DNA of 35,986 nt. It comes from DZBG01 sp049241565 (GTDB taxonomy: Bacteria > Bdellovibrionota > Bacteriovoracia > Bacteriovoracales > Bacteriovoracaceae). The DNA is taken from assembly GCA_049241565.1 (NCBI GenBank), contig JBMLQL010000023.1, forward strand, positions 1 to 35,986, written 5' to 3'. Shown here one piece after another: positions 22,252 through 31,314 of the stretch; position 1 is the stretch's first letter, and every line of letters begins with the position of its first letter. A model generated the notes under the pieces. The model ran no database searches, had not been told where the DNA came from, and saw only the letters and a list, made by a program, of their open reading frames with translations. Both the position numbers and the translations under genes were made by a program.

Positions 22252-24657
22252 ATGGCACTAAAAAAATCAGAACTTTATTCATCTCTTTGGGCAAGCTGCG
22301 ATAACTTGCGTGGAGGCATGGATGCAAGTCAATACAAAGACTATGTACTCGTCCTTCTCTTTATCAAGTACATCTCAGATAAATATGCTGGGCAGAAATT
22401 CTCACCCATCACTATTCCTAAGGGAGCAACCTTCAGTGATATGGTCGCACTTAAAGGAAAAACTGATATTGGCGATCAGATAAATAAAAAGATCATCGGG
22501 CCTTTGGCCAAAGAAAATAAACTCTCTGATATGCCAGACTTCGATGACTCAACTAAGCTTGGCGCAGGTAAAGAGAAAGTTGAACGACTAACTGACCTCA
22601 TAGCAATTTTTGAAAATCCAGCTCTAGATTTCTCAAAGAACCGAGCTGACGGTGATGATATTTTAGGTGATGCCTATGAGTTCTTGATGCGCCACTTCGC
22701 TACTGAAAGTGGAAAGAGCAAAGGTCAGTTCTATACTCCCGCAGAAGTCAGTCGCATTATGGCGCAAATTCTTGGGATTAAAACTTCTAAGGTCACAGCA
22801 AACACAACTGTCTATGATCCCGCCTGTGGATCGGGCTCTCTTTTATTAAAAGTCGGAGATGAAGCCAAGGTTAAACCTACTTTGTATGGACAAGAAAAAG
22901 ATTCGGCCACAAGTGGTCTTGCTCGTATGAATATGATTCTTCACAACAATCCCACAGCCTTAATTATGCAAGGAAATACGATCTCTGATCCTAAGTTCAA
23001 AGATGGTAACGATCTCAAGCAATATGATTATGTTGTCGCAAATCCTCCTTTCTCAGATAAAAAATGGAGTACGGGAATTGATCCTGCTAACGATACCTAC
23101 GGACGTTTTCAAACCTTCGGAGTCCCTCCAGCCAAACAAGGAGATTACGCCTATCTTCTTCATATCGTGCGTTCAATGAAAAGCACAGGAGCTGGGGCTT
23201 GTATTCTTCCTCACGGAGTACTTTTTAGAGGAAATGCAGAAGCTGATATTCGTAAAAACCTCATTACAAAAAATGGCTGCTACATTAAAGGCATCATAGG
23301 TCTTCCAGCAAATCTATTTTACGGAACAGGTATTCCCGCTTGTATTATTGTTTTAGATAAAAAAGAAGCCGCTAATCGTAAGGCCATCTTTATGATTGAT
23401 GCAAGCCAAGGGTATATGAAGGATGGCCCAAAAAATCGACTTAGAAGCCAAGACATTCATAAAATTGTCGATGCCTTTAATAAAGAACTTGATATTCCTA
23501 AATTCTCTCGCATGGTGCCCTTGAGTGAAATTGAGAAGAACGAATACAACCTTAATCTTCCTCGCTACATCGACACACAAATCGCAGAAGACCAGCAAGA
23601 TATCGCAGGACATCTTCTCGGCGGAATACCTAAAGCTGATATTGATGCTCTTTCAAAATACTGGGAAGTTTGTCCAAAGCTTAAAAACTCGCTCTTTAAG
23701 GAAGTTCGTAAGGGATATTTTAATGTCACTTTCGAGAAGTCTAAGATTAAAGCAGCAATTTATGAGCATCCAGAGTTTAAAACTTTTATCACATCCATGA
23801 GTCAACACTTTGATCTGTGGAGAGATAAGGCGACCAAAAATCTAAAGAAGCTTAATGAGGGACTTAACCCTAAAGAAGAAATTAGTAAGCTCTCTGAAGA
23901 GCTACTTCATCACTATGAGGGTAAGCCTTTGATGGATGCTTATAATGTTTATCAGCATATACTAAATTATTGGGGTAACACCATGTCTGATGATCTCTAC
24001 CTTATTTCAGCTGAAGGTTGGAAAGCTGAGACTTATCGAGTGATTGAAAAAGACAAGAAAGGAAAAGAAAAAGATAAGGGTTGGACTTGTGATCTCATTC
24101 CAAAAGAGTTGATCGTAGCGAGATACTTTGCAAAAGAGCAAGAAGATCTAAATCAAGTGAACTCTGAGCTTGAAGCATTATCAGCTCAGATTGCTGAGAT
24201 GGCGGAAGAGCATGGTGGAGATGAAGGAGCTTTTAGTGAACTTGAAAAAGTAAGTAAGGCCAATGCAGCAGCCAGATTAAAAGAGATTGCTAAAGACAAA
24301 GAGGCTAAAGAAGAAGCTGATCTTTTAAAAGAATATATTACTCTTTGTGATAAAGAAGCAGAGCTAAAAAAGAAAGTAAAAGAGCTGGATAGTAAGCTAG
24401 ATGAGCTAGCGATGAAACAATATCCCAAGCTGAAGGTTGAAGAAATTAAAACGCTGGTTGTGGAAGATAAGTGGCTGGCAAGTTTAGCTACAGATATTCA
24501 TGGAGAGCTAGATCGCATCAGCCAATCGCTTACTTCAAGGATTAAAGAGCTTGCAGAAAGATATGAGGCGGCTATGCCAGAACTCATCAAAGAAGTTTCT
24601 GTCTTTGAATCCAAAGTGAATAAGCACCTTGAGCAGATGGGGTTTGCGTGGAATTAA
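22252..24657 (+). CDS. hsdM: Type I restriction-modification methyltransferase subunit
   Basis: 801 aa. The N-terminal helical domain (about 1-150; LRGGMDASQYKDYVLVLLFIKYISDKY) is HsdM_N. The N6-adenine methyltransferase domain follows: D189-P-A-C-G-S-G-S (SAM binding, with KGQFYTPAEVSR before it) and catalytic N264-P-P-F. Residues about 420-800 exceed the usual roughly 500-aa subunit and are rich in K/E coiled coil (LNQVNSELEALSAQIAEMAEE ...). Similar long HsdM forms exist. With HsdS it methylates adenines in a bipartite site; with HsdR it cuts unmodified DNA. It overlaps hsdS by 10 nt. Confidence 0.95.
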   Translation: MALKKSELYSSLWASCDNLRGGMDASQYKDYVLVLLFIKYISDKYAGQKFSPITIPKGATFSDMVALKGKTDIGDQINKKIIGPLAKENKLSDMPDFDDSTKLGAGKEKVERLTDLIAIFENPALDFSKNRADGDDILGDAYEFLMRHFATESGKSKGQFYTPAEVSRIMAQILGIKTSKVTANTTVYDPACGSGSLLLKVGDEAKVKPTLYGQEKDSATSGLARMNMILHNNPTALIMQGNTISDPKFKDGNDLKQYDYVVANPPFSDKKWSTGIDPANDTYGRFQTFGVPPAKQGDYAYLLHIVRSMKSTGAGACILPHGVLFRGNAEADIRKNLITKNGCYIKGIIGLPANLFYGTGIPACIIVLDKKEAANRKAIFMIDASQGYMKDGPKNRLRSQDIHKIVDAFNKELDIPKFSRMVPLSEIEKNEYNLNLPRYIDTQIAEDQQDIAGHLLGGIPKADIDALSKYWEVCPKLKNSLFKEVRKGYFNVTFEKSKIKAAIYEHPEFKTFITSMSQHFDLWRDKATKNLKKLNEGLNPKEEISKLSEELLHHYEGKPLMDAYNVYQHILNYWGNTMSDDLYLISAEGWKAETYRVIEKDKKGKEKDKGWTCDLIPKELIVARYFAKEQEDLNQVNSELEALSAQIAEMAEEHGGDEGAFSELEKVSKANAAARLKEIAKDKEAKEEADLLKEYITLCDKEAELKKKVKELDSKLDELAMKQYPKLKVEEIKTLVVEDKWLASLATDIHGELDRISQSLTSRIKELAERYEAAMPELIKEVSVFESKVNKHLEQMGFAWN

Positions 24658-25799
24658 ATGGCAAACAAAAGGCTGTAGGTTGGGATTTGGTAAAGCTTGC
24701 TTCTTGCTGTTCCAAAATTACAGATGGAACACATGATACTCCAAGAGTGGTTAATTCGGGACGACCTTTTTTTACAGCGATACACGTTAAAGAAAATGGA
24801 ATCGACTATGATAATTGCCTTTATCTTTCCGAGGATGATCATCGAACTATTTATCAACGTTGTAATCCTGTAAGAGATGATATCTTAATGGTTAATATCG
24901 GTGCAGGTGTTTGCACTACAGCTATAGTTGAAGTCGATTACGAGTTTAGTATAAAAAATGTAGCATTACTGAAACCAGACAGATCATTAGTCTGCAGTAA
25001 GTTTTTAGACCAGGTAATTAAATTTAATCGAGAAACTATTGTTAAATCTTTGACCAATGGTGGAGCGCAACCATTTTTAGGATTAGGTCAAATCGGTGAG
25101 CTATCTTTTGTTTTGCCACTTAATAAAAAGGAACAAGAAGCCATTGCCAACGCTCTTTCCGATGCCGACGCTTATATTGAATCGCTTGAAAAACTCATCA
25201 CCAAAAAACGCCTGATTAAGAAAGGGGTGATGCAGGAGTTGTTGACTGGGAGAAGGCGGTTGGAAGGATATACGGATAATTGGGTGGTAAAAAGTCTTGG
25301 CTCTGTTGCAGAGCTTTATCAACCTCAAACAATCTCGGCCAATATGTTCACTGAGTCTGGTTTCCCTGTGTACGGTGCAAATGGGATTGTTGGGTTTTAC
25401 AATCAAGCAAATCACACTTCATGGCAAGTTACAGTCACCTGCAGAGGTTCAACCTGTGGCACAGTAAATAAAACTGTTGAAAAATGCTGGATAACTGGCA
25501 ATGCAATGGTGGTAAATTCCAACAGTGATATTGATAGGCAATTTTTATTTTATAAGCTTAGTTCTATTAGTCTCCAGGATTGCATCACTGGAACAGGACA
25601 ACCGCAGATCGTTCGTGGGCCTTTAGCAGCCGTTAATTTAGAAATCCCAACGGATAAGAATGAACAGATTCAAATAGGTAATATATTGGCTGATGCTGAT
25701 AACGAGATTTTCATTCTGGAAACTAAGTTGAATAAAGCTCGCCTCATCAAACAAGGCATGATGCAAGAGCTACTAACAGGAAGGATTAGGTTAGTATGA
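24648..25799 (+). CDS. hsdS: Type I restriction-modification specificity subunit
   Basis: 383 aa from GTG 24648, overlapping the hsdM stop; ATG 24658 is in another frame and soon hits a stop. Two target-recognition domains (about residues 8-165, WDLVKLASCCSKITDGTHDTPR..., and 205-345, WVVKSLGSVAELYQPQ...). Each is followed by a conserved helix: EQEAIANALSDADAYIESLE...LIKKGVMQELLTGRRRL and EQIQIGNILADADNEI...LIKQGMMQELLTGRIRL. These two helices fix the spacing between the two half-sites of the recognition sequence, which cannot be read from sequence. Overlaps hsdR by ATGA. Confidence 0.95.
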   Translation: MELNGKQKAVGWDLVKLASCCSKITDGTHDTPRVVNSGRPFFTAIHVKENGIDYDNCLYLSEDDHRTIYQRCNPVRDDILMVNIGAGVCTTAIVEVDYEFSIKNVALLKPDRSLVCSKFLDQVIKFNRETIVKSLTNGGAQPFLGLGQIGELSFVLPLNKKEQEAIANALSDADAYIESLEKLITKKRLIKKGVMQELLTGRRRLEGYTDNWVVKSLGSVAELYQPQTISANMFTESGFPVYGANGIVGFYNQANHTSWQVTVTCRGSTCGTVNKTVEKCWITGNAMVVNSNSDIDRQFLFYKLSSISLQDCITGTGQPQIVRGPLAAVNLEIPTDKNEQIQIGNILADADNEIFILETKLNKARLIKQGMMQELLTGRIRLV

Positions 25800-28700
25800 G
25801 TGATTTAATAGGCAAGCCAGAGAGGGCGACACAGAATCGAATAGTAGAGCTTTTTAAAAATGAATTGGGTTATCGCTACCTAGGTAATTGGGAAGAGCGA
25901 GAAAATAATAGCAACATTGATGAAAGTCTCTTGTCTGGGTATTTAACGAACTCTGGCTATAAACAGGATCAAATCAATAAAGCCATTCAGGCTCTCAAAG
26001 CGGAGGCCAATAATTTTAATCGCTCCCTTTATCAAAACAATAAGGAAGTGTTCTCACTGCTTCGTTATGGAATTTCAGTCAAAACGGATGGAAATAAGAT
26101 CGGTGAGACGGTGAAGTTTATCAATTGGGCTGAGCCAGAGAAGAATGATTTTGCTATTGCGGAAGAAGTCACACTCAAAGGTAAAAACGAACGCAGACCT
26201 GATCTAGTTCTCTATATCAATGGTATCGCCGTAAGTGTGATTGAGCTTAAAAATAGCCGAGTCAGTATCGGTGATGGGATTAGGCAACTTTTATCTAACC
26301 AAAAACCAGAATTTAATGAATGGTTCTTCACAACGGCACAAATTTTATTTGCTGGAAATGATACCGAGGGTCTTAAATACGGAACGATCAATACTTCAGA
26401 GAAATTTTTCCTCACATGGAAAGAAGATGAAGAGGATAACACTCGCTTTAAGCTTGATAAGTATCTGTTTAAGATGTGCAGAAAAGATCGTCTGTTGGAG
26501 CTTATTTATGACTTTGTTTTATTTGATGGAGGGGTAAAGAAGCTTCCTAGAGTCCATCAGTATTTTGGAGTGAAGTCAGCTCAGGATTTCGTAAGAAGAC
26601 GTGAAGGTGGGATCATCTGGCACACTCAAGGAAGTGGTAAGAGTATTGTGATGGTGATGCTTGCTAAATGGATTTTAGAAAATAATTCTAAGGCCCGTGT
26701 GGTTGTTATCACGGATCGAGAAGAGTTAGACGAACAGATTTCAGAGCGAGTATTTAAGCCTGCTGGTGAAACTATCTATCGGACTAAAAGCGGAAGAGAT
26801 TTGATGTCTAATCTTGCTCTGCCAACCCCAAGACTTCTTTGTACATTGGTGCATAAGTTTGGACAGCGTGGAGTTGAGGACTGGAATTCTTTCATTGAAG
26901 AGATGAAGGCACAACCTAGTAAAACGGTGGGAGAGTTATTTGTTTTTGTGGATGAGTGTCACAGAACTCAAAGTGGAAAACTGCATGATGCCATGAAGGT
27001 TCTTATGCCTAATGCCACTTTTATAGGTTTTACAGGAACGCCACTTCTTAAAAAAGATAAAGAAACTAGTTTAGAAATCTTTGGTCGATACATTCATACC
27101 TATAAATTTAGTGAAGCGGTGGATGACAAGGTGGTCTTAGATTTACTTTATGAGGCTCGTGATATTGATCAGAAGCTTGGGTCAGAAGATAAAATTGATA
27201 CATGGTTTGAAGCTAAAACTCGAGGCCTTAATAGCTGGCAAAAAGATGAGCTGAAAAAACGCTGGGCGACGATGCAGAAAGTAATGAGTTCACGCTCACG
27301 TATGGAAAGAGTTGTGGCGGATATCGTCTTTGATTTTAGTGTTAAACCAAGACTAAGCAATGATAAGGGAAATGCGATTTTAGTGGCAGGGAGTATCTTT
27401 GAAGCTAGCAAGTATTTTAATCTTTTTCAAAAGACAGTATTCAAAGGCAAGTGTGCCATCATTACATCTTACAACCTGGACAAAAAAGATACCACGGTTG
27501 AAGAGACTGGTGCTAATAATGAAACCGACAGACAGTTTATATACAATACCTACAGTGAACTCCTCGAAGATATTCAGCCACTTCCAAATCTCAATAAGAC
27601 TGAAACTTATGAGAAGCAGATGAAGAAGCTCTTTATCGAAGAACCTGCGAACATGAAGCTCTTAGTAGTAGTGGATAAGCTCCTTACTGGCTTTGATGCT
27701 CCATCGTGTACTTATCTTTATATTGATAAGAGTATGCAAGACCACGGTTTATTTCAGGCGATATGTCGCACTAATAGACTTGATGGTGAGGATAAAGAGT
27801 TTGGCTACATTGTTGATTACAAGGATCTATTTAAAAAAGTTGAAAAGGTAATCTCTGTATATAGCTCAGAGCTAGATGAAAGTGCAGATGGAGCTGACCC
27901 CGCTGTATTTATGAAATCAAGAATTGAGAAAGCCCGTGAAAAACTTGATGAAGCCGTCGAGAAAATCTTTTATCTATTGGAGCCTATCCCTCAGCCAAAG
28001 GGTGAACTAGAAAGTATTCATTATTTTTGCGGCAATACAGAGATTTCATCTGATTTGATGGAGAGAGAGCCACTACGGGCCTCTTTATATAAAGAAGTAG
28101 CAAATTTTGCGAGGGCTTTTGCAAATTTGTCAGATGACATGGAAGAGGCCGGGTACTCAAAAGATGATAACACTCGAATTAAGTCCATGCTCACTCAAGC
28201 AGTTGATTTGAGAAATCTCGTTCGTAGAGCGAGCGGCGAGGAGATTGATCTTAAAGCCTATGAAGCCGATATGAGGCATCTCATTGATACATATATTGAA
28301 GCTTCTGACCCAAGAAAGATTTCTGTGTTTGAAGATGTCCCTCTCATTGATTTAATCGTGAAATCTGGAATCGCTGACGCAATGGCTCAGAAGTTTGGGG
28401 ATAAGCAGCCTAAAAATAATAAGTCCGTGGCTGAGGTAGTTGAAAACAACATCAGAAGTAAAATCGTTAAAGAGCATCTCAATGATCCTGCTTACTACGA
28501 TCGTATGTCGAAACTTCTGGATGAAGTTATTAAGTTTAGAAAAGAGAATGCAGACAAATATGAAGAGTATTTAAAGAAGGTGGCAGAGCTTGCTAAGAAT
28601 GTTCATAGTGCTGGAGCTTCGTCTTCTCCATCAAGTTTAAAAACTCCAGGTCAACGTGCTTTATACAACAATCTTAGTCATGATGAGAACTTGGCACTTC

Positions 28701-28855
28701 GGATTGATTCAAAGGTGAAACAAGATCGTCCAGCAGACTGGAGAGGCGTGACAGCTCGAGAAAATGTAATTAAAAAAATACTTTGGGACATTCTTCAGGA
28801 TGATGCTGAGGTAGAAAGAATCTTTATCATCATTTTCAATCAGAAGGAGTATTGA
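25796..28855 (+). CDS. hsdR: Type I restriction endonuclease, translocase subunit
   Basis: 1019 aa, typical HsdR length. N-terminal nuclease domain with RRPDLVLYINGIAVSVIELKN (PD-ExK: Asp about 134, Glu about 149, Lys about 151). Superfamily 2 translocase: Walker A HTQGSGKS (about 278-282), VDECHR (about 384-388), GFTGTP (motif III) and LLTGFDAPSC...QAICRTNR (motifs V-VI). The C-terminal helical domain binds HsdM/HsdS. It moves DNA past the bound complex and cuts where complexes collide. Its stop overlaps the start of the next gene by 1 nt. Confidence 0.96.
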   Translation: MSDLIGKPERATQNRIVELFKNELGYRYLGNWEERENNSNIDESLLSGYLTNSGYKQDQINKAIQALKAEANNFNRSLYQNNKEVFSLLRYGISVKTDGNKIGETVKFINWAEPEKNDFAIAEEVTLKGKNERRPDLVLYINGIAVSVIELKNSRVSIGDGIRQLLSNQKPEFNEWFFTTAQILFAGNDTEGLKYGTINTSEKFFLTWKEDEEDNTRFKLDKYLFKMCRKDRLLELIYDFVLFDGGVKKLPRVHQYFGVKSAQDFVRRREGGIIWHTQGSGKSIVMVMLAKWILENNSKARVVVITDREELDEQISERVFKPAGETIYRTKSGRDLMSNLALPTPRLLCTLVHKFGQRGVEDWNSFIEEMKAQPSKTVGELFVFVDECHRTQSGKLHDAMKVLMPNATFIGFTGTPLLKKDKETSLEIFGRYIHTYKFSEAVDDKVVLDLLYEARDIDQKLGSEDKIDTWFEAKTRGLNSWQKDELKKRWATMQKVMSSRSRMERVVADIVFDFSVKPRLSNDKGNAILVAGSIFEASKYFNLFQKTVFKGKCAIITSYNLDKKDTTVEETGANNETDRQFIYNTYSELLEDIQPLPNLNKTETYEKQMKKLFIEEPANMKLLVVVDKLLTGFDAPSCTYLYIDKSMQDHGLFQAICRTNRLDGEDKEFGYIVDYKDLFKKVEKVISVYSSELDESADGADPAVFMKSRIEKAREKLDEAVEKIFYLLEPIPQPKGELESIHYFCGNTEISSDLMEREPLRASLYKEVANFARAFANLSDDMEEAGYSKDDNTRIKSMLTQAVDLRNLVRRASGEEIDLKAYEADMRHLIDTYIEASDPRKISVFEDVPLIDLIVKSGIADAMAQKFGDKQPKNNKSVAEVVENNIRSKIVKEHLNDPAYYDRMSKLLDEVIKFRKENADKYEEYLKKVAELAKNVHSAGASSSPSSLKTPGQRALYNNLSHDENLALRIDSKVKQDRPADWRGVTARENVIKKILWDILQDDAEVERIFIIIFNQKEY

Positions 28856-29586
28856 TGAAGATTGAACTTGGAGACATTACAATTGATGTTATTCAAAAAG
28901 ACATTAAGAATGTTCATTTAAGTGTAATTCCTCCTTTCGGAGATGTTCGTATTTCTGCTCCTACAAAGATGAGTGCTGAAGCTCTAAGGGCTTTTGCGAT
29001 TTCCAAGATACCTTGGATAAAAAGTGAAAAGAAGAAATTTGTTGAACAAGAGCGTGTGCCAGAGCGTGAGTTTCTGAATAGAGAGAGTCATTATGTTTGG
29101 GGCAAGCGATATTTACTTGAAATCGAAGAAGTAGATCAAACTCCTGAAATTGAATTAAAACATTCTCAACTAGTTTTGAAGATTAAAGCAGGAACCAGTA
29201 GAGATAAGATGAAATTTCTTTTAGAAGAATGGTACAGAGAGCAAATAAAATTGGCTGTGCCAGAGCTAATTGCGAAGTATTCATCAAGATTAAATGTAAG
29301 TATCGATAAGTTGTTTGTTCAAGATATGAAAACCCAGTGGGGTGGAAGTAATCCATCTCGAAATAACATTCGTCTTAATACAGACTTGGCCCGTAAAGAT
29401 CCATTGTATTTAGAGTATGTTGTTCTCCATGAAATGGTTCATTTATTAGAACCAACACATAATGTCCGCTTTTTTAGTCTAATGGATTCTTATATGCCGA
29501 ACTGGCGACAAATTCGAGATGAACTGAATCGTCTTCCACTTCAACAGACTTCACAAAGAGAAGTATCAGTTTCGGAACTACAGTAA
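28855..29586 (+). CDS. YgjP-like zinc metallopeptidase (DUF45) coupled to hsdR
   Basis: About 243 aa from ATG 28855 (AAGGAG 5 nt upstream; a TTG at 28852 is less likely). The YgjP/DUF45 zinc site is visible: H192-E-M-V-H196 LLEPT-H202, with MKTQWGGSN and IRLNTDLARKD before it and NWRQIRDELN after. The family is related to SprT/WSS1-type proteases and often follows hsdR in type I operons; its role there is unclear. The three subunit genes and this one overlap, so it is expected to be made in step with HsdR. Confidence 0.88.
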   Translation: MKIELGDITIDVIQKDIKNVHLSVIPPFGDVRISAPTKMSAEALRAFAISKIPWIKSEKKKFVEQERVPEREFLNRESHYVWGKRYLLEIEEVDQTPEIELKHSQLVLKIKAGTSRDKMKFLLEEWYREQIKLAVPELIAKYSSRLNVSIDKLFVQDMKTQWGGSNPSRNNIRLNTDLARKDPLYLEYVVLHEMVHLLEPTHNVRFFSLMDSYMPNWRQIRDELNRLPLQQTSQREVSVSELQ

Positions 29587-29727
29587 TAAAAATTTCTTCT
29601 CATAAGTCAGAGCTTAGCTTGAGCATTCTTAACCTCAGGTAGATGTCCCTTAATCGATTTGCTCAATTTTGCTGACTGCGCCTTCGTGAATACATAGATC
29701 GCTACTTTCAAACGAAATGCTCATTAT

Positions 29728-29746
29728 TGTATTACGACGTAATACA
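29728..29746. promoter_or_regulatory. 19-bp palindrome upstream of the replication-initiator-like gene
   Basis: TGTATTACGACGTAATACA: two perfect 9-bp arms around one central base. It lies in the 266-bp gap 29587-29852, about 107 nt upstream of the rep-like gene. Its half-site equals the TGTATTACG repeats before the XRE gene. Candidate operator for XRE, or part of a replication origin. The rest of the gap is AT-rich with no ORF or RNA recognised. Confidence 0.6.
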
Positions 29747-29852
29747 GCCAAGTGTCTAAAATAAAACATATTTACATAAAAATTTCGATTATTTTGGGCG
29801 ATTTTTCTTCCTCAAACGTAAGAGTAACTAACAAAAGTTTGGGAGAATTAAG

Positions 29853-30983
29853 ATGAAAAATTTTTACTTGGTCAGAAGTTGGAAAAACGAGAAGCGGTCA
29901 TTTAGTTATAACCAGCAGCACTTCATCGACAGGCTTATAGTTAAATCTAAATCAGTACCGAGGTTTGTTAAGCGTAGTAAGAGAATAATAAGACCTTGGA
30001 TACTGAAGCTTAGGGTTGAAAGGGAGTTAACAACTGCTAATAGTATTCCATCTAGTCCATTTGATAAAATCTACTGCCACTTAGATTCAAGTTTTCCAGT
30101 TTCTATTGTGGAGAAATTCAAAAATGAAAAGAAGTCTTCAAGGTTGTATGCCCATAAGAGAAAGCTATTCTTCACTTCAAGAAAATTTTCACTTGTAATA
30201 AACGTAGGTAAAGCACAGATAACGATTTGGGGGAATAATAATCAAAGCGAAATTCAATTCAATGGAAAACAAGTTTCGTACAAATTTATTAGAGAGTTCT
30301 TGAATATCGTTTATCCTGGCGAATTCGCCAAAATTTCACGGATGGATGTGAGTTTCGATGTGAAAAGATCTTTAAGCTTTGTAGCTGAGAACATTGTATT
30401 TTTAAGAAAAAAATCACGAAAAATTTTTGGAAAGACAGCTCCTAAGACAGAAATGGATCCTAAAAAAGGCTTCGTTTATAAATTTAAGCCCAGTACCGAG
30501 TATCATGGAAAGTTTAAAGAAATTTCAATCTATGATTCTGGGAAAAAGCATAAGCTAGGGGAAGAGGTTTCCAGAATTGAGATTCGATTCAAGATGATGA
30601 GAGTTATGCCTGTCATGTACTTCCATCAATTAAAAAAGCTAGAAGGCAAAGACACATTATTTGATGATATCAGATTGCCATTAAGAATCGATATGAAAGA
30701 TTTATCAAGTACCGAAACTAAGCATCTCTCTGAACTCAGAAAGATTTGTATTCTTCGAGGCTGCTCTCCATCATTAGGATTGGCTGAGTTACGAATTATA
30801 AATCCAAGTCTGGCAGATAGTGCTGCTCGGGCACTAAAGAAGTCTGAGAGAGATCATTACAATTTTTTTGAAGCATTTATTGTGAATCTCGAAATCTTTT
30901 TAAACACACCCATCAGTAAATGTGAGGAAGAATTTCTCGCTGCTCTTCGTACCTCCTTGAGCGGCCCACTAGACTCTACGTAG
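29853..30983 (+). CDS. Putative replication-initiation protein (Rep_trans-like)
   Basis: 376 aa, strongly basic N-terminus (KSVPRFVKRSKRIIRPW). Two patterns typical of plasmid/phage replication initiators appear: AKISRMDVSFDVKRS (about residues 160-175) and ISIYDSGKKHKLGEEVSRIEIRFKMMR (about 225-251). They fit the Rep_trans/rolling-circle initiator families ('RiDlafD' and 'YdKg...RiElrlk'). GGGAG 8 nt before ATG 29853. A 19-bp palindrome upstream could be its operator or origin. Assignment is by pattern only; catalytic Tyr not placed. It ends at a CTACGTAG site. Confidence 0.55.
   Translation: MKNFYLVRSWKNEKRSFSYNQQHFIDRLIVKSKSVPRFVKRSKRIIRPWILKLRVERELTTANSIPSSPFDKIYCHLDSSFPVSIVEKFKNEKKSSRLYAHKRKLFFTSRKFSLVINVGKAQITIWGNNNQSEIQFNGKQVSYKFIREFLNIVYPGEFAKISRMDVSFDVKRSLSFVAENIVFLRKKSRKIFGKTAPKTEMDPKKGFVYKFKPSTEYHGKFKEISIYDSGKKHKLGEEVSRIEIRFKMMRVMPVMYFHQLKKLEGKDTLFDDIRLPLRIDMKDLSSTETKHLSELRKICILRGCSPSLGLAELRIINPSLADSAARALKKSERDHYNFFEAFIVNLEIFLNTPISKCEEEFLAALRTSLSGPLDST
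30976..30983. repeat. CTACGTAG palindrome at the end of the rep-like gene
   Basis: Wider context TCTACGTAGAGAATTTTGTC (30975-30994), a shortened version of the 49-bp repeat (TCTACGTAGAGATTCTG ... TTGTCTTAC). It lies in the last codons (DST-stop) of the rep-like gene. Confidence 0.55.
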
Positions 30984-31020
30984 AGAATTTTGTCTTACTT
31001 TGATAATTGACAGGGTTCTG

Positions 31021-31314
31021 ATGACAAATAAAACGAATATCCCGGAGGAGATGATGATAAAGACAGAAAACAATACTAGAAATGATCAAAAACAGTGCTT
31101 AATTTGCTTAGGGGTTCTTCCCCTTAGCGAGTTCTATACCAAGGGCGAGAATCGATATGATGCGAATTGCAAAGAGTGCTCAAAGAAGCAGAAGGTTAAG
31201 CTTTACAAGGTGAGCAAGGCAGTTGAGAAGCGAAAAGCAACTCTCGGTAAAGTTGAGATGAAATTAGTACCAGTTATTGAAAATTATTTATTAAAAATTG
31301 CGAGGGGTTTATGA
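31021..31314 (+). CDS. Small four-cysteine zinc-finger protein coupled to recombinase
   Basis: About 97 aa from ATG 31021 (AGGG 5 nt before). ATG 31054 with GGAGG close upstream is an alternative, giving 86 aa; TTG 31000 unlikely. CLIC (about residues 27-30) and CKEC (about 50-53) form a CxxC...CxxC zinc knuckle, followed by a very basic tail (KKQKVKLYKVSKAVEKRK). Family not recognised; similar Cys4 knuckles occur in HNH-like and small DNA-binding proteins. The stop overlaps the recombinase start by ATGA. The adjoining recombinase has lost its zinc-ribbon cysteines, so this protein might supply that part (inference). Confidence 0.55.
   Translation: MTNKTNIPEEMMIKTENNTRNDQKQCLICLGVLPLSEFYTKGENRYDANCKECSKKQKVKLYKVSKAVEKRKATLGKVEMKLVPVIENYLLKIARGL

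Noticed and set aside
23353..24428. Minus-strand reading frames inside hsdM
   Set aside because: Low-complexity antisense frames (Ser/Phe-rich) without start signals, produced by the coding bias of hsdM.
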